The translations under genes and the position numbers were made by a program. DNA of 64,000 nt from assembly GCF_000688395.1 (NCBI RefSeq), contig NZ_JIAG01000008.1, positions 92,170 through 156,169 on the forward strand, written 5' to 3'. Positions 61,376 to 64,000 of the stretch are shown here, one piece after another; the stretch's first letter is position 1, and each line of letters starts with the position of its first letter. This DNA comes from Haematomicrobium sanguinis DSM 21259. Its GTDB lineage: Bacteria; Actinomycetota; Actinomycetes; Actinomycetales; Micrococcaceae. The notes beneath the pieces were generated by a model. The model saw only the letters and a list, made by a program, of their open reading frames with translations. It was not told the DNA's origin and ran no database searches.

Positions 61376-61391
61376 AAACTGTGTGTATAGT
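61363..61391 (+). promoter_or_regulatory. rRNA operon promoter P1 (predicted)
   Basis: TTGCGC (61363-61368), 17 bp, TATAGT (61386-61391). The -35 lies inside the right arm of the tyrS terminator. A second candidate, TTGACA at 61618-61623 with an 18-bp spacer to TAAGCT, is nearer the 16S gene. Confidence 0.55.
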
Positions 61392-61833
61392 AGATGGAGT
61401 CGCTTGCGCCGGAGTGAGCAAAATCGAGAGGCTTACAGCCCGAGATTGCTCCCAATGAGCCAAGCAAACCACTCCTACTAGTCAAAGCCAATTTTGGTTG
61501 CGATGCTCTACGCCCTCGGGGCGGGAGGAATCCAATTAATTGAGGCCTATATTAGTGTGGGTGAATTCAATTACATATTGTCCAATTATGGCGAAACTTT
61601 TTGAAGGAATAGCCGATTTGACAAGGTGAAATTGAATGAAATAAGCTAGAACAGCACTGAACGAAGAGCGAAGAAACTTCGAAGATAGTTGAGTGTGGTT
61701 GTTGTTTGATATCTCAATAGTGTGTCATTTGTTTGTTGATACCAATATTTTTGTTTATTGGTTGGCCATGACTGCGGGCTTCCCTGTCGCGTGGTTGTGG
61801 TTCAGCTGGGAATCTTATGGTTCTGTATTTTTT
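61392..61833 (+). other. rRNA leader region with boxA-like antitermination motif
   Basis: About 440 bp without a gene and AT-rich compared with the rest. It holds a possible second promoter (TTGACA at 61618) and TTGTTTGATATCTCAATAGTG (61702-61722), which is nearly repeated in the 16S-23S spacer at 63697-63717. The pair is typical of actinobacterial rRNA leader and spacer antitermination/processing signals. No tRNA seen. Confidence 0.6.
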
Positions 61834-63819
<1,986 letters not shown>

Positions 63820-64000
63820 GTGAAAGTTTTTAAGGGCGCACGGTGGATGCCTTGGCACTAGGAGCCGAAGAAGGACGTAGGAATCTGCGATAAGCCTGGG
63901 GGAGGTGATAACCGACCTGTGATCCCAGGATGTCCGAATGGGGAAACCCCGCCATGGCGCTTGTCGTACGTGGTGACCCGCACCTGAATGTATAGGGTGT
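63820..64000 (+). rRNA. 23S ribosomal RNA (5' part)
   Basis: Starts near GTTTTTAAGGGCGCACGG, with GGTGGATGCCTTGGCACTAGGAGCCGAAGAAGGACG, the normal 23S 5' end. Cut by the window edge. The exact 5' base is approximate. Confidence 0.93.

Noticed and set aside
61376..61833. tRNA gene in the rRNA leader
   Set aside because: No cloverleaf, T-loop GTTCRA or acceptor stem was found.

Overview
The window looks like chromosome from a high-GC actinobacterium (Actinomycetota), most likely near the order Micrococcales. The reasons are high-GC codon use, frequent GTG and TTG starts, at least one leaderless-looking transcript, an actinobacterial arginine gene order, a poly(amino acid) synthetase of the actinomycete Pls type, and a 16S rRNA gene at the right edge. 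I could not settle a genus by reading.

Layout. 1-6.1 kb: housekeeping and small enzymes (end of a CDF metal exporter, MFS exporter, NUDIX, VOC protein, pyroglutamyl peptidase, SIMPL protein, acidic membrane protein, GNAT, hydrolase). 6.1-9.9 kb: pheS-pheT. 9.9-11.0 kb: a frameshifted AbiEi/DUF559 endonuclease gene bracketed by two 112-113 bp structured repeats; a third copy lies in front of pheS. 11.0-15.1 kb: sulfatase, PPK2, Sfp-type phosphopantetheinyl transferase, and a membrane protein/winged-helix pair. 15.1-17.7 kb: an operon of a small His-Asp-Gly repeat protein, a JmjC-type cupin oxygenase and a Suc/Fer-like ferredoxin. 17.9-24.2 kb: M1 aminopeptidase, Pls-like synthetase and quinone oxidoreductase. 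24.3-25.4 kb: a second AbiEi/DUF559 gene, also bracketed by matching symmetric repeats. 25.4-34.4 kb: a GntR-regulated catabolic operon with a tripartite tricarboxylate-type transporter and enzymes resembling C4-sugar (erythrulose) catabolism plus a PdxA-like dehydrogenase. 34.4-37.0 kb: radical SAM protein, hydrolase, SRPBCC protein. 37.0-49.2 kb: argCJ and argBDFRGH, split by a three-gene aldehyde-oxidation cassette. 49.3-57.6 kb: a serine-hydrolase-like envelope protein, small enzymes, and alkylation repair genes (mpg, ogt, ada-alkA). 57.7-61.3 kb: a HelD-like helicase and tyrS. 61.3-64.0 kb: rRNA promoters, 16S, spacer without tRNA genes, start of 23S.

How genes work together. The phosphopantetheinyl transferase probably primes the carrier domain of the Pls-like enzyme, whose coupled M1 peptidase may trim or degrade the product. 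The kinase, TIM-like, RpiB-like and isomerase enzymes form a plausible tetrulose route fed by the tct transporter and controlled by the GntR protein through two matching operators. ArgR, encoded inside the arg cluster, probably controls both arg promoters.

Most notable: (1) two DUF559 genes, each flanked by its own pair of symmetric repeats, which suggests a mobile or self-regulating nuclease/repeat unit; (2) the coupled repeat-peptide/JmjC oxygenase/ferredoxin operon, a candidate peptide-hydroxylation system.
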